From NCBI RefSeq assembly GCF_019649055.1, contig NW_026570226.1, positions 1,178,001 to 1,242,000 on the forward strand: a stretch of DNA of 64,000 nucleotides, read 5' to 3'. This DNA comes from Paramacrobiotus metropolitanus. Lineage: Eukaryota > Tardigrada > Eutardigrada > Parachela > Macrobiotidae. Shown piece by piece: positions 31,919 to 42,127 of the stretch (positions are counted from its first letter, which is position 1; each line of letters starts with the position of its first letter). The notes beneath the pieces are model-generated. The model searched no databases. It was not told the DNA's origin and saw only the letters and a program-made list of their open reading frames with translations. Made by a program: the position numbers and the translations under genes.

Positions 31919-33262
31919 CGCTCTTTCATATGGAGCAGATTAGCATGAAAACGAGGATACCTAACGAACTGTCAGTCAGATCATTTTTTTCCAACTCGCA
32001 ATCCACTTCACGCGAATCCTGCAAATCCAGGCTTCTGAAGCCACCCAATACGAATACTGTAAGTCTGTAACCTATTCAAGCTCTGACATTTTCGCATAGA
32101 AGAGGAAGACTCGAAAAAATTCCCAAAACCTCGATAAGAATAACAATAACCCGAAAAAGCCAAAAAACCTTGTTGGTTTTGACATAATTTTAGCTGCAAG
32201 TGCTGTCGCGCTCTCATCTTTTTAGTTCCAACCGGACTGTGGTTGCCCATAAGAAGGGGGTGGTTACCTTTACTGTACTTACTTATATGTTAAATTGTGT
32301 GGGATCACCTGTTTCGGATGGCTTTGCGTATGAATGCCATTATGCCGGTAGTTTTTACTTTTTGGGGCTTCGAGCTAATAATTGTAAAGACTAATTATTC
32401 CGCGTACAGATTTTTCGACCTTTTGTTAAATAATTAATTCAGCTCAATAGCCCGATTTCGTTTTTGTCGTTTCAGTCCAAGAATTTTCCCGGAAGCCGTG
32501 GACAGGGAGAGGATTAGAGTGAGTTAGCAGGTGCATAAGGTTGCTTACAATTAACTGGGTCTATGTATCAAAATTTTTATAATGTTTGTTTAATTACAGT
32601 GGAATTTTCATTTTTAATTCGGTAATTAATAGATTACTAATTCTGTAATAATTCGGTTAAAAATCAGCGCGAGCATATATGTAAATCAAGTTGAAAACAG
32701 TCGTGTTGGGTTGACGAACTCAAAACTAGGAAAATGCCGTAATTTGGAAAAGAGACTTGTCTTGCAACCACAAAGAGTCACAAGCTGGTCAATAATATGG
32801 ATTACTTATCATCAGTGTTTCTCAGTATATTCAGTACTGATCAGTAACCACGTAAAACTGGATCTTCAACGGCACCTTGGCAATTTCCCACAACGGGGTG
32901 CACTCAACAGAGCAAGGACACTTAATCTGGCTGAAGTATGTGCAATACACAGCAAGGCTAACGTGTACCACAGATGCCGGCCAGCCCGCTGCGGACGTGC
33001 CCTTTTCGTCACTCGGCTGCATAATTAATTACAAGTACCTCGGCGGCGGACTGCAGATTTCGCTATAAATATAAATTGTCGGAATATTTTCAACTTTACT
33101 AGATACTTCGTTCCATAGCAATCGCTTGACAAAATTTCTAGCTAGCTACGCATCGTTTCTCAAATTTCCTTGTCACCTGCCGGTAACCTTTTCGCACTTG
33201 TCGCAAAAATTTGCCGATCGCGAAAGTTGTTACTAGCCTTTCAACATTGTTCATGCTGAATC
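31919..33262. other. Divergent intergenic VPS8 / cysteine-repeat gene
   Basis: Holds the promoters of VPS8 (-) and the cysteine-repeat gene (+). A GC-richer patch at about 32850-33020 has open frames on both strands (for example 32877-33068, 63 codons, +) without recognisable content. No RNA gene was identified. Confidence 0.4.
33063..33072 (+). promoter_or_regulatory. TATA box candidate for the cysteine-repeat gene
   Basis: CTATAAATAT about 190 bases before the ATG at 33263. It closely resembles the CTATAAATAG boxes of the two PQQ-dehydrogenase genes in this window. If used, the 5' UTR would be about 160 bases. Confidence 0.45.
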
Positions 33263-34114
33263 ATGGCGCTTATTGTTGGTCTTTTTATTCTTTATGTTAC
33301 CATCGAATTGTCCATTGCTAATATTATCTGCCCCGGCCCTAATCAGAGACCGTGTGGGGTTGCTTGCTACGACACATTTCTGGAGCAACAGTGCCTGAAT
33401 GGTATCATTTGTAAGAAAGGCGAGCGGCTGTGTGGACAGAAATGCTACAGTCCGTTCCACGGACAGGTAATATTTTAGTATGCTGCAGATTACGCTTAAC
33501 GACATGAAAACAAATTATTTCTCTCTATGCATTAGTGGTATCCGCTGAGTTAGCAATACAGTAATAATAAATATCAATAAGAAATATTTCGCTGTGCGTA
33601 AGAATGCTAGTGAAGCAAAGTGTCTAAATGTTACGACTGCAGTGCAGTGTGTGCATACTCGTACTATATCACAACTGTTCCGGTAGATTATGTTTTTTTA
33701 ATGAAATTTGTATAGCAATGCATCGACGGAGTGATCTGCGATAAGGGCATGAAACTATGCGAAGGTGTCAAATGTTATTCCACGTTCCACGGTCAAAGAT
33801 GCTTTCCCAACGGTGTGGTGTGTGAGAAAGGGGAAATCGTTTGTGGAACGCAGTGTTATAATCGTAAGTCTAGTAGTCCGTAGCTTTATTATCTTTGGTC
33901 TGATATACTGTTTTTATATCATGTCCGCTTTTGCCTTGTGTAGTACAGAATACAATGTATTCATTTTATCCTTAAAAACTATGTCCGAATTGCAGCCTTG
34001 ATCGGACAGCAATGCCTCTCGGCCGTTGTCTGCGCCAAAGGTCAACTGTTATGCGGAGACCACTGTTACAGTCCCGAAACTGGTCAACAGTGCAACATAC
34101 CCAGTCCTGGATAA
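33263..34114 (+). CDS. Secreted protein of tandem cysteine repeats
   Basis: Three exons (33263-33466, 33716-33863, 33996-34114; 471 nt, 156 aa). A hydrophobic N-terminus of about 20 residues looks like a signal peptide. The rest is four to five repeats of about 28-32 residues, with the pattern C-x(2,4)-[VI]-C-x-K-G-x(2)-[LV]-C-x(2,3)-C-Y-x(4)-G-Q (for example 'VVCEKGEIVCGTQCYNP' and 'VVCAKGQLLCGDHCYSP'). The first repeat is shorter. Exon boundaries fall in the repeat linkers (the first after HGQ), which suggests exon-wise repeat growth. I do not recognise an animal family. Similar 'CG..CY.P' repeats occur in some fungal and bacterial secreted proteins, so a disulfide-stabilised extracellular or wall/cuticle-binding role is possible but unproven. 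Confidence 0.75.
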
Positions 34115-34571
34115 GGCAAATATTCTAATGCGCACATAAGGTTCTGAAATGATTTGTTATGCACCGTGAATTTTTCCAGCAGTCAGTAACTGTCACGTGC
34201 AACATACATCGGGATGCTATGCATTATAATTGCTGATATTGCTTGTATTTACATATATATGACTGGTTATTTGTGTCGTATCCGCAGTTGTGTACAAAAT
34301 CTAATTAATTTGCATTACATTACTTAATTGCCTAAATGATAATGGCATGACTAAACAACAATGGAAGTTGACAGTAAACTCTGATGGATAGAGGAAATAA
34401 AACTTTCTTCACAGAACTGATTACCGAGCGGAAGTAATTCATTTACGTACTTGCACTTGCGCCATTTGTTCTTTGTGATGTACGGACAAAGTACGTATAT
34501 CTATATAACTTGTCAGAAATAGGCGTTGCTCTTTAAATAAACATTTTGATGTTAACACAGTAAAATCAGAT
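34115..34571. other. Convergent intergenic
   Basis: AT-rich 3' UTR space between the cysteine-repeat gene (+) and the sulfotransferase (-). AATAAA-like signals occur near 34400 and 34538. Nothing else is seen. Confidence 0.45.
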
Positions 34572-36160
34572 CTATTCGAACTCAAAACCGAAATCTATTA
34601 AATCCGGACGTGACAGATTTTGTTGTATCCATTCATCGATCTTTTTACTCGATTCTTCGTCCATCGTGTCGTGCCATTTTCCAACAGCCCCTTCAAACAA
34701 CCAAATATCCGCACTACTGGTCTGCTCCATGCGCTTGTGTCATCACTGTTCTTACCTTTTCGAATGTAGGGGGAAATTTGAGAGTCATAGACGCCCACAA
34801 CATGATCGCGTTCCTGGCGATTCGTAACAGGATTGGCTTGCATTTCGGCAAACGAACATTCATGGCATATGCGTTGGATTTGTTCATCGCTCAGTTCTTT
34901 TCCCAAAAAAGTGGCTAGCTCTTTTACAGAAGCGTGAAAATTCTACAGACGAAAAGCGCTAGATTGATTTTGAATGGGAAAACAGTAACACGTTTATGCC
35001 CAACTGACCTTTCGCATCTGCTCGTATGAACACACAAAAATATTCGGTTGGTTTCGAATTTTCCAGTATCCGGCAATGTTATCGAAATACGGTGCATACA
35101 TAATTTTGCCTTGTGGCTTGACCATCTCGTCCACCAAATATCGAATGTCTCGATCGAATCCAACAGCGCGCAGGCCACGGAGCCAGTGGTACATGGACAC
35201 CATGACATCTTTCGGGTTGCGGTATATATAAATCACCTAAACAACATTATTAATTTCTCATAAAGAAACTAAAAAATTTCATCTGTACAGAGTAGTAGAG
35301 CATTTTAGTAAGCTCGTATTTTTAGTAAGCCGAGGTTCAAGAGTGAACTTTGCGTAGTTAGGATACAATTAGGATATTTTGGCGTGCAGTACGTAAAAAA
35401 CGAAACCCCCACATAACATAGCACAAAATCCACAATCTGAGTCAGTAGTCCGGCCGTACTTTAGCCTTTTCCACGACTGGCTTCGGTAACGAGTCTTTAC
35501 TCAAATGCGTGGCGTACAACCTTGGTCCTTGCATGTTTTTCAGCTTATGTATGTTACGAAGTTCCGGGTGCTGGATTTCAGTGGGAAGAACTTGTTCCAG
35601 CATCGGCACCATAACCTGTACCGGTTTACCCGCATGTAAGCAGGCAGCATCCGCATCATTCGCAATCATCAAAACTACCGCCGACAGCCACCCGGTTCCT
35701 ATATTACCAAGTTGTCAGGAATGCCAGAATTTTATTCCTTGCATGTGGAGTCAGTTACCAACGTTTTCCCCCAGAAACTGATAATGATTTATTAATACTG
35801 TTTTGATACCTGATTTTGGGAAAGAAACAACGCAGATATCTCCATCATGCGCTTCAAATTCATCTACCTGCGGTAGCGATAAGGTCCATGGCAATGGAAC
35901 TAAGCAGCCTTTATGGTCTTCCCTGGAAATTCATAATTAGCTAAAATATGTCTCGATTAATGTAAACTGACAATTTGATTTAAATTCAAAAACTGTATGT
36001 TTTTTGGATCGATTTAGATCTCAACTCATTGGTGAAATACAGTTACGGCACAAATGGAATTATATCATCTACAGTACATGCCGTACCAGAATTCGTCGTC
36101 TTGGTAAACTGGACGCTTTTTTGCACTGGCATCTGGTGTCCCGGCTTCCGGTGCCGCCAT
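34572..36160 (-). CDS. Cytosolic sulfotransferase (SULT family)
   Basis: Six exons (36160-36087, 35922-35810, 35698-35460, 35236-35009, 34942-34756, 34690-34572; 960 nt, 319 aa) give an unbroken frame. The enzyme transfers sulfate from PAPS to small acceptors. The 5'-phosphosulfate loop 'FPKSGTGW' spans the exon 2/3 junction. The catalytic histidine is in 'RLYATHLSKDSLP', the 3'-phosphate loop is 'IYIYRNPKDVMVSMYHW', and the later landmarks 'SYEQMRK' and 'FAEMQANPVTN' are present. The tail 'IRKGAVGKWHD' corresponds to the usual RKGxxGDWK motif, with a change at the Asp. There is no signal peptide or membrane segment, so a soluble cytosolic form is expected. The substrate cannot be inferred. 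Confidence 0.9.
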
Positions 36161-36619
36161 GGCAGTAAGTTATGTACCAGTAACTGTGCTCGTAGATCCA
36201 GGTGTGTGAACCGTTTTGACCTTTATTACGCACAGAAGTGCAGAAGATTATGCCATATCAATACAGTGGAATCCAACAGTCCAGTTTCAGCTCTAATCAA
36301 GATCAAATTCTGACAGACTCGCGGAGTTCCTACTTGATCGAGCGTAGAAAGAAAATATTCGGAAATGTGTAGCAGTGCTTTATACCACCGGTCGATAGCC
36401 AAAGGGCACAAAAACAAGATAACCGATCCACTATATGTACCGCACTTGCTTCGAGCTATACATTAAAAACTTCTGTTTAACCTTTTTTACTGACTTGGTC
36501 GCTTTAATGTCCGTACAACCATATATAAATCGTACGTGCAGTTTAGTAAGTAGTCTAGTCTACCTAATTGTAAGATACTGTAATTAGTAAAGTGTAATTA
36601 GTAAACTAAAAGTAACTGG
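36161..36619. other. Upstream region of the sulfotransferase gene
   Basis: On the minus strand this is the sulfotransferase promoter side. A TATATA stretch near 36520 is too far from the start to be confidently a TATA box. No gene is seen. Confidence 0.35.
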
Positions 36620-36970
36620 AATATATATAATCTTTATTGGTCAAATCGAACACAAGGCGCAATGTATCGAAACATAATAGAGTAATACAAGAAAGAGTTA
36701 CAACAGGTAAATCTCATTTAATTTGTCCGCTTCACCAACAGTCCCGAGTACAGATGTCGCGTTCCCTTTTTTGAATTTCAAGCGACAATCGTTGTCGCAG
36801 AAATTCGTGTGAGCGAGACTCCCCGGTATGTAGCTGCAGTCTTTTGCCGGATTCTTTTACGATGCCAATAGCAGAGTGTCCCCATGGTCCCATCGTTTCA
36901 AAAGCAATTAGTGCAAAAATGTAACGGCCGACCAGATAGGAATACAGTCTCGAATTGTCATTGAAACCTA
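36620..36970 (-). mobile_element. 3'-end fossil of a LINE-type retrotransposon
   Basis: On the minus strand an open frame of about 80 codons runs from 36970 to a TGA at 36732-36734. It reads '..FETMGPWGHSAIGIVKESG..' and '..TGESRSHEFLRQRLSLEIQKRE..'. This matches the tail found after the reverse transcriptase of many non-LTR retrotransposons (ET[FL]GxWGxxAxxF..., TGExRxxxFLxQRxSxxIQRxN). After the stop comes a short 3' UTR with AATAAA at about 36633-36638 (complement) and then an AT-rich tail. Only the 3' end is present, as expected from 5' truncation. The family is not assigned. Confidence 0.65.
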
Positions 36971-37695
36971 ATTATTGTAATTGAGAAACCACAAGGCATC
37001 AGACATTAGTTTCGGAGCTTAAAGTTTGGGTCAGCATATTCCATAATATTAGTATACATCTTGATATTCAATTGTGAGCATGCAATTTTGTTGGTTTTAT
37101 TGATTACATCATTGTGGCATATATTTTGGAGTCTGGATATTCCAGTTGTGCCTATTAATTTTGAAAAACTGGAAATCAGTCAAATCAGTGATGACTGCAG
37201 CATTCGGTTACGGTTAGCACTAATGCGAATGCTGTGGTGTCGTCGTGTAAGATTCGTCTTGCACTGTAATTATTAGTGGCTAAGTCGTTAATTTTCGCAA
37301 AACGTGCATGTGTTCCAATCCGACTGTTTAAAAAAGACCACTTCTACCAAATTAAACCATATTAAAACTTTTGGGTTTGGGGAAAAAGGACAGCTTCAAG
37401 TTCATTTTGCGTCCATTTGAAACGTCCCAGGACAGAATAACAAAGCAAAGATCTCGACAACAAATAGAAAGCTAATCAACAAATCGGTAACTTTAAACTT
37501 AAAAATGGCAAGACGTTCGTATAACAGTCACTATAACTAACAAATGTAGTAAAAATTAATAATTATTGTCATTTTTGAATTTTGGCTTACGACTGAAACA
37601 GTAATCATGGTCAGCTGCCGCAAAATAACAATGTAATAACAAGACGTACAAATTCTGCGCAAAAGCAAGTCGCAACGCGGTTCACCGAGGCAAGC
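36971..37695. other. Intergenic, no gene seen
   Basis: AT-rich sequence upstream of the LINE fossil and downstream of the YjdF-like gene (-). No supported gene or RNA. Confidence 0.4.
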
Positions 37696-38631
37696 TTAAA
37701 ACTTCTCATTTCGCTTGATCTTGGCCAGTTGTTCATCGTGCTTTTCGCTCAGGAAGACCAAGGAACAACAAGCTCCCACCACACATAAAAACATATCCCA
37801 TTGTGCATCATAAATATCACCTAGAAAAACAACACATACGGCTATGAAAAATCGCGGACTTCCAGATAAACAGAATTTTTGCAAACTTTACGATATAATG
37901 AATACTTAATACACCTGTACAATGGTGAGTCGGTGATTGCTGACCGAATTAAGTACGACACAACCACCAAGCTGAGCGGCACACCGGAAATTAACCATAC
38001 TGACACTATCACACGTTGATAACGCCATAACGGTACCTTGGCTTCCCATAAAATCTCCACTATCATCTGCTCCGGACGCAGCCGTCCACCATTCCACAAT
38101 TTCGTAATAAGCGGAGCACGCCGCACAAATGCAGATGACGATGCCGTTGAGCCAGGCTCCTTTACGCACGGCTTCCTTGCGAATAAGCACCTCGCGGGCC
38201 AAAATTGCTGGAACAAATCCTTGCGCAAAGTGCCCCAAGCGATCATAATGATTGCGCTTCAGATTAAACATCCGTTGGAACCAAAATCCAATGGGCACTT
38301 TGGCATAGGTATAATGTGCGCCTCCCAGAAGGATCAAGGAGTGCAAAAACATCAAGCGATACAACAGCGGTGTCAAGCGAAATTTGCGGTAACGCAGAAG
38401 TAGAAAGGGAATGGCAACCAGCACTGGCGCTGCCTCCATGAACCAGATCTTTACTTCAGCACAGCCGATGAAGGATACAACCATCGCGACACATGTCAGA
38501 ATAAAGAGCACTCTGGGTTCGTGGAGTTCCATCCAGGACTGCGGTGCTCCTGTTGGCGTGGTCGAAGTGCGCGACGGATCGTTTTCCGATAGCGGCTTGC
38601 GCGCCGAAACTGTACTCCGCTGAGTGCTCAT
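37696..38631 (-). CDS. YjdF/DUF2238-family membrane protein, bacterial type
   Basis: Two exons (38631-38037 and 37820-37696; 720 nt, 239 aa) joined by a standard GT-AG intron. The sequence has the signature of the bacterial inner-membrane YjdF/DUF2238 family almost end to end: 'GGAHYTYAKVPIGFWFQ', 'RNHYDRLGHFAQGFVPA', 'AREVLIRKEAVRKGAWL', 'YEIVEWWTAA' and 'GDFMGSQGDIYDAQWDMF' across the splice. About six hydrophobic helices are visible. The N-terminal 35 residues are polar and specific to this copy. The bacterial family has no firmly established function. The intron shows this is a host nuclear gene and not contamination. The ATG at 38631 was chosen; the open frame upstream starts with GTG. 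It is divergent from ECSIT. Confidence 0.88.
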
Positions 38632-39127
38632 GGCTTGAAAAACAATAGTTGCTAAAGATACAGAAACGAATAACCAGTAACCAAAAGAGGCAGAAGAATC
38701 GAAGTTCAGAAGCGGGTTTCTCACCAGCTGAAGTAGGAATGTTGCGTGGCTTTTTTAATTTTATTAGTGTTGTCTCTTGTCAGCTGTTAATAGGGTGACA
38801 CAATTACGGCCGCCCGGGTTGTCGGCTAAACCGGAAACGCCTTTAATCGCTATCTGATTCGCTAGCCAGCCAGCTACTAAGTTGTGTGGCAAAGATCCGG
38901 ATTATAATCCGCATCTCAGAAACTTGAGCAGAACTTCAATTCCTTGAAAATAAAATTCATTTATTTTTCACAAATAAGTACGTACCAATTGTAGTTGATT
39001 GTTATTTCTTTTCCCTGTTTGGCTACTTTTCCGGAAAACTATCATTTGACAGGGTGGCGTTCTCAGATCCAGTATCAGTAGCACGAACAGTGCCTGGACT
39101 TCTTCGAGTGTTCTTTGCCGTTTGAAA
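38632..39127. promoter_or_regulatory. Bidirectional promoter region YjdF-like / ECSIT
   Basis: About 500 bases between divergent start codons. No TATA box or coding sequence was recognised. Confidence 0.4.
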
Positions 39128-41285
39128 ATGATCAGATCGCACTTATTTGTCAGATTGGGGTCCAGTAATTTTCGCGCAATAACTCCGCGTAACGCTCGAT
39201 CCTTGAAACTTCCTACCTTGTGGAAACCTCCGGAGAAGGAGAAAAAAGGGGAAGAAAAGAAAAAACCAATGATTCGCACTGACGACCAGCGACGAAAGAA
39301 ACCAGATGCTCTTGCTTTGAGGCAAGCAGCGGAAATTGAACGGAAAACGTTGTATTTCGATGAAATCAGGGAAGATCTACGCAATAAAGCGACATTTCAG
39401 CTGGCAATAGCCAGTTTTCTCCAGCGTGATATCCGTCGAGCAAACCACGTGGACTTCATCTACGCTGCATTAAAACGGATGAAGGTACTGAGCAAAGCTG
39501 GGACTGTTCGTAACTTCGTACGCCTATGGTTATCGCCTTATCGGTTATGAACTTAATCGTTGCTGATTTAGTCTTGTAAAGAAAGCACACGTTATATTTT
39601 TTCAGGCATTCGGAGTGCATAAAGATTTGGAAGTGTATAAAGATATTTTGAACGTTTTCCCCAAAGGCAAGTTCATTGCGCAGAATATGTGGCAGGTGGA
39701 ATTCATGCATTATCCGCGCCATCAAGATTGCGCCATCGATGTCCTGTGTGAAATGGAGCATAATGGTAAGAAACGGTTGTTGGGTTTCTGTTCGGCCATG
39801 ATTTGTAATGCGAATCATCGCCGTATCCTGTTTCTTCTTAACATGCTTGGATATCCATTTACGACCGTTCGCCTATTGACTATCGTGGCTTGTTAATCAT
39901 AGGGGCAAACATTAATATAATCGCAACTATGTGCTTTCTCTTTAGCTGTGATCCCCGACATTGAATTATACCATATTATTTTAAATTCATTTGGAGATCG
40001 GTCGATCGTTATGAGGAAACTGAAAAGAATGTTTTACTGGCTTCCGAAATTTAAACATGCAAATCCCTACCCTGTACCCATGCTTCTGCCTAAAGATCCG
40101 CTTGAACAAGCGCGATTAGCTTTGGAACGAATGAGTCCAGATCTTAGGCGAGAAATTACGACTTTTCAGGTACGGGAAGTATCCATAGGGTCAATTCACA
40201 GTTCAAATCATGAAATGCTAAATTTTTCAGTAAGTTATTCATCATGCCACATGGAGATGTGTTTTGTTCACTTCGGTGACTTTTGGATGTATACTCGTAT
40301 ATTATAATCTGAATATCTTATAACTTTAATTTGTGTGATTTTTCGCGAACGTTGCATTGTACGGGCAGGTTCTGACTTTATGTTAGTAGTTTCGGTTTAT
40401 GGACTTACATCACGCATGAACGGTTGATTACGTTGTTTCGATTTTGAGATGGATCTCTAATTTTATACGAGTATGTAGTAGATATTATGTCTTGTTTACG
40501 AACTATAACAAATGAGTATCGTAATTCAGGAATCCAGTAAATCTCTACACATTTCTGTGTTTATACAGTCGGTAATTTTGTTGCAGCACTGTCTTATAAC
40601 CTGCCAGCGTTGCATCTACCCGCCAGCGTTGCATCTCTGTACCTTTGATTTTCCTTCGTTACTATAAAAAGTACGAAATTTTAATTTTCAGACTTCGGAA
40701 ATTCCGACTGCGAGCGATAAGACCTGGGTAGCCAGCTGCATTTGTCCGGACCAGCGCGAGTTGATCTCTAATCTTCCACCTGATCGTCCTTTGTTTGTTG
40801 AAGGCGAGTTTCAGGTGTACTTACGGGACAGCGCTTTGAAGTATTTTATTCTACGGGATGAACTTGACCGATTATTAGAACCCGGTAGAGAACACGTACC
40901 AGCTCCTCATCATCAAGTTGACAGTAAGGGTTTGATTGTTTCTAAACGACTATTTTTAGATGGAAAATTTGCCATGCAAGTAATAAATGGTCTTTGTTGT
41001 GCAGCAAATACGGATTGGGATCTGTTTTTTAAAACGGAAAAGCCTAAAGAATTTGCAAAAGAGCCATCGGTGCATGAACAAGATAATGGAAAAATACTGG
41101 GAATGTGCATTACGGGATCGGCAACGAAAGATTCTTTAGTTTCATGGATGGCTTATCTCTCCAGGACCAATCCTGAGCTAAAAAAGCGGCCAATTGTTTT
41201 TAGATTAAGATCCGCTGCTGAATACACAGACATAATCCCGACTGAGAGTGAGCAGGTTCGAGAAGAAATTGTGATGAGCTTATAA
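39128..41285 (+). CDS. ECSIT: ECSIT, mitochondrial complex I assembly / Toll signalling factor
   Basis: Four exons (39128-39484, 39606-39765, 39946-40169, 40692-41285; 1335 nt, 444 aa), close to human ECSIT (431 aa). The protein is part of the mitochondrial complex I assembly machinery and was first described as a Toll/IL-1 pathway intermediate. The N-terminus is basic and Ser/Arg-rich without acidic residues, fitting a mitochondrial presequence. Conserved blocks are '[13 protein letters not shown]', '[19 protein letters not shown]', '[16 protein letters not shown].. MEHNG', '[14 protein letters not shown]', 'ERMSPDLR', 'RPLFVEGEF' and the C-terminal '[20 protein letters not shown].. NP.. PIVFRL'. 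The ATG at 39128 is the first in frame; a TTG precedes it. Confidence 0.92.
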
Positions 41286-42127
41286 TCTGTGTGCGGATAC
41301 TTCTGTAGCATCGTGGAAGTGATTCAGCTGGAATTATTTTACTGCCTTGTGGGTTGTTTTTTATGGATTTTGTTTGGGATTTTGCTTTTTGTCGGTCATT
41401 GACATCTGTGTATTCTTGATCGCATGCAAGTTCTCTGACTAAAAGCATTTCGACGATTTCGTGACCCTCGTGAAAGTGTTGACAGAGAGTCGGCGCTAAC
41501 AAAACGAAAAGAGGAAGAATATTATTGTTTCCCTGACTGGTGCGTTGCTTACAACACTGCGGTGGCAGACGAAAAATCACCAGACAAAACTGCCAGTGCC
41601 AAGCGCAGACGAAAAAAAATCTGACTAGGAAATCCATTTAGGATTTTTAAGAAAACCCCTGTACTTACTACTTAGTAAATTTTATCCGCTTTATCGCTAA
41701 GAATATCCCCCGCAAAACGATATATTAAAAGGCAGTTTCCTTATAAGACCGGAACTTATGAACAGGGCATACAGATACACTGGAAATACCGCTGTTCTTG
41801 TTCAGGCAGTGCTGAGTGCATCGACATCGACATAACACTGTCTTATACAGACCATTATTCGTGGCGTACCTGCATTTAATTTTAAAAAACACAATAACAA
41901 AATAATTTATACCAGCTGCTGTGTATATTATGACGTGGTTTATAAATTTATTTATTTCTGGTGGATAAAATTCGCCAGCTCTGGTAAAATTTTAATGGAA
42001 GCTTTCCATAAAGTTCCACAATTCAAACTGTGGCTACACTTGTTCCAGTATCAGAGATCTCGCTAAGGACTTCGCATAGTTGCTTCATTTGTGATATCTG
42101 CGTAACTGCGTGTTGCGACGTTTGACT
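41286..42127. other. Intergenic ECSIT / MON1
   Basis: Holds the ECSIT 3' UTR and the MON1 promoter, both genes being on the plus strand. A 145-codon open frame on the minus strand (41200-41637) overlaps the ECSIT end and has no family-like content. Nothing else is supported. Confidence 0.4.

Noticed and set aside
32877-33068. 63-codon plus-strand frame in a GC-richer patch
   Set aside because: No recognisable protein, both strands are open, and no splice partners were found.
37842-38246. 134-codon open frame overlapping the YjdF-like gene
   Set aside because: It is a shadow in another frame of the conserved DUF2238 exon.
41200-41637. 145-codon open frame on the minus strand
   Set aside because: It is antisense to the conserved C-terminus of ECSIT and its 3' flank, and shows no family features.
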